A stretch of 64,000 nucleotides of DNA. Origin: Methanoculleus thermophilus (GTDB taxonomy: Archaea; Halobacteriota; Methanomicrobia; Methanomicrobiales; Methanoculleaceae). Below the pieces are notes generated by a model. The model worked only from the letters and a program-made list of their open reading frames with translations. It ran no database searches and was not told where the DNA came from. The stretch spans positions 186,001 to 250,000 of the forward strand of contig NZ_BCNX01000007.1 of the NCBI RefSeq assembly GCF_001571405.1, given 5' to 3'. The translations under genes and the position numbers were made by a program. Below are positions 60,988 through 64,000 of the stretch, in pieces. Each line of letters opens with the position of its first letter. The first letter of the stretch is position 1.

Positions 60988-61524
60988 TCACGGGTCGATG
61001 CTCTGTCCCGGCGGCGTCCGGGTTTTGGATGCAGGAGGTGATTCCAGGTCGACCGCCTTGATCGGGTTTTTGCAATGCGGACACCGGAAGTCGCACTCCC
61101 ATCCCTCGTACGGGCAGATCGTCATGGAGAGATCGGCGAGCGGGTGGCCTTTCCCCCGGATCTCGAACTCCTTGTACCAGCCGAACGGCGCCCGCTTCAC
61201 CTCGACGCCAACAGAGCGGAGTTCGTCTTCAAGGCTCTGCAGGATGGAGAGCGCACACTCCGGGGAGCCGAGGGTGTTCGTGAGGTGGGCATAGGGGTAG
61301 ATCAAAACCCGGCTCACCTTCAACTTCGCGAGTCGATCGAGGATGTTTGCCTTCGCGCTTGCAACGACGTACGACGGGTTTTTCTCGTCGAGTTTCTCAA
61401 CGCAACAGAAAAGAACCACACATTCATCCATCCTCTCTTCCCGGGGTTCAACGGCCTCCGCCATCTTCGTCCGCTTTGTGGGGCGGTACCACATAGTATC
61501 CGCATGGATGGAGAGTATTCTCAT
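60988..61524 (-). CDS. Stand-alone ThrRS editing-domain protein with four-cysteine tail
   Basis: A 178-residue homologue of the N-terminal editing domain of archaeal threonyl-tRNA synthetase, a D-Tyr-tRNA deacylase-like fold that removes mis-attached serine. ILSIHADTMWYRPTKR, IYPYAHLTNTLGSPE (H80) and APFGWYKEFEIRGKGHPLA (K118) are its signature regions. Uniquely, after the fold comes ICPYEGWECDFRCPHCKNPI with C137, C144, C148 and C151, a possible zinc site, and then a disordered tail. It would act in trans on Ser-tRNA(Thr). A GGAGGAG SD lies 9 bases upstream. It lies between metY and the nitrogenase-like operon. Confidence 0.85.
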   Translation of the reverse strand: MRILSIHADTMWYRPTKRTKMAEAVEPREERMDECVVLFCCVEKLDEKNPSYVVASAKANILDRLAKLKVSRVLIYPYAHLTNTLGSPECALSILQSLEDELRSVGVEVKRAPFGWYKEFEIRGKGHPLADLSMTICPYEGWECDFRCPHCKNPIKAVDLESPPASKTRTPPGQSIDP

Positions 61525-61643
61525 ATGCCGGGTCTCCTCCCGGCGGGTTGAGACTCAAAAAAGGGGGAATGGGGTGGATGGGTGCTCCCCGGACCGCGAC
61601 AACGCCCGGAGGCGACTGTAGCAGGGCAGGGCCCGCAGACCAT

Positions 61644-64000
<2,357 letters not shown>

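Overview
The window is archaeal, from a methanogenic euryarchaeon of high GC content, most likely of the order Methanomicrobiales (Methanoculleus-like; genus inferred from gene content and codon use, not from a search). The evidence is TFB, Gar1, SRP19, ribosomal proteins S8e and S6e, aIF5B, RIO2 kinase, SepCysS (tRNA-dependent cysteine synthesis), a GGR lipid reductase, an NrpR-type domain, and TATA-box promoters with Shine-Dalgarno sites of the GGAGGTGA type. It is ordinary chromosome: I found no rRNA, CRISPR array, insertion sequence or prophage.

Layout. 0-7.5 kb: anaerobic cobalamin genes (cbiT-cbiL-cbiF, cut at the left edge), a ferredoxin/geranylgeranyl reductase pair, TrkA, RNase HII, a site-2 protease and a lipoprotein receptor. 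7.6-17.2 kb: envelope genes (stomatin-like SPFH/NfeD, archaellin-like pilin, PAP2, MarC), a CBS-type pyrophosphatase, a lone disulfide oxidoreductase and two uncharacterised conserved proteins. 17.5-29.8 kb: NrpR-domain protein, TrmB regulator with a divergent S-layer-like protein and cupin phosphoglucose isomerase, a tRNA thiolase, the tightly overlapping rio2-DUF460-thiL operon, membrane proteins and a beta-propeller. 30-39.2 kb: information processing (tRNA-Ala, gar1-tfb, SRP19, HypB, S8e, S6e, aIF5B, tRNA-His). 39.3-46.2 kb: a flavin-fold protein, a lipoprotein serpin, a second TrmB, an RND exporter and a channel-like protein.

46.2-53.3 kb holds two divergent sulfur-mobilisation operons. 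Leftward runs iscS-iscU-moeB-moaD-moaE-(QueG-like). Rightward runs an XRE-type regulator with four cysteines, then larE, a SufS-like cysteine desulfurase and fdhD. Together they would take sulfur from cysteine into Fe-S clusters, molybdopterin and formate dehydrogenase. A perfect palindrome, TTAACAATTGTTAA, lies between them. Near-identical sites (consensus TTMACAATTGTKAA) precede pdxS and a small winged-helix regulator at 56.5 kb, which suggests an undescribed regulon joining PLP synthesis and cysteine desulfuration.

56.9-64 kb is the most interesting part. A three-gene nitrogenase-like operon (NifH-, NifD- and NifK-like) keeps all Fe-protein and P-cluster cysteines and the candidate Cys/His ligands for an active-site metallocluster. 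It has lost residues that true nitrogenases need near the cofactor (Q191, H195 and V70 equivalents). It has no nifE, nifN or nifB beside it and is too large and too complete for the F430 enzyme CfbCD. Just upstream on the same strand are an O-acetylhomoserine sulfhydrylase and SepCysS. I propose, as inference, a reductase of organosulfur or related substrates feeding sulfur amino acid synthesis, comparable in logic to bacterial methylthio-alkane reductase.
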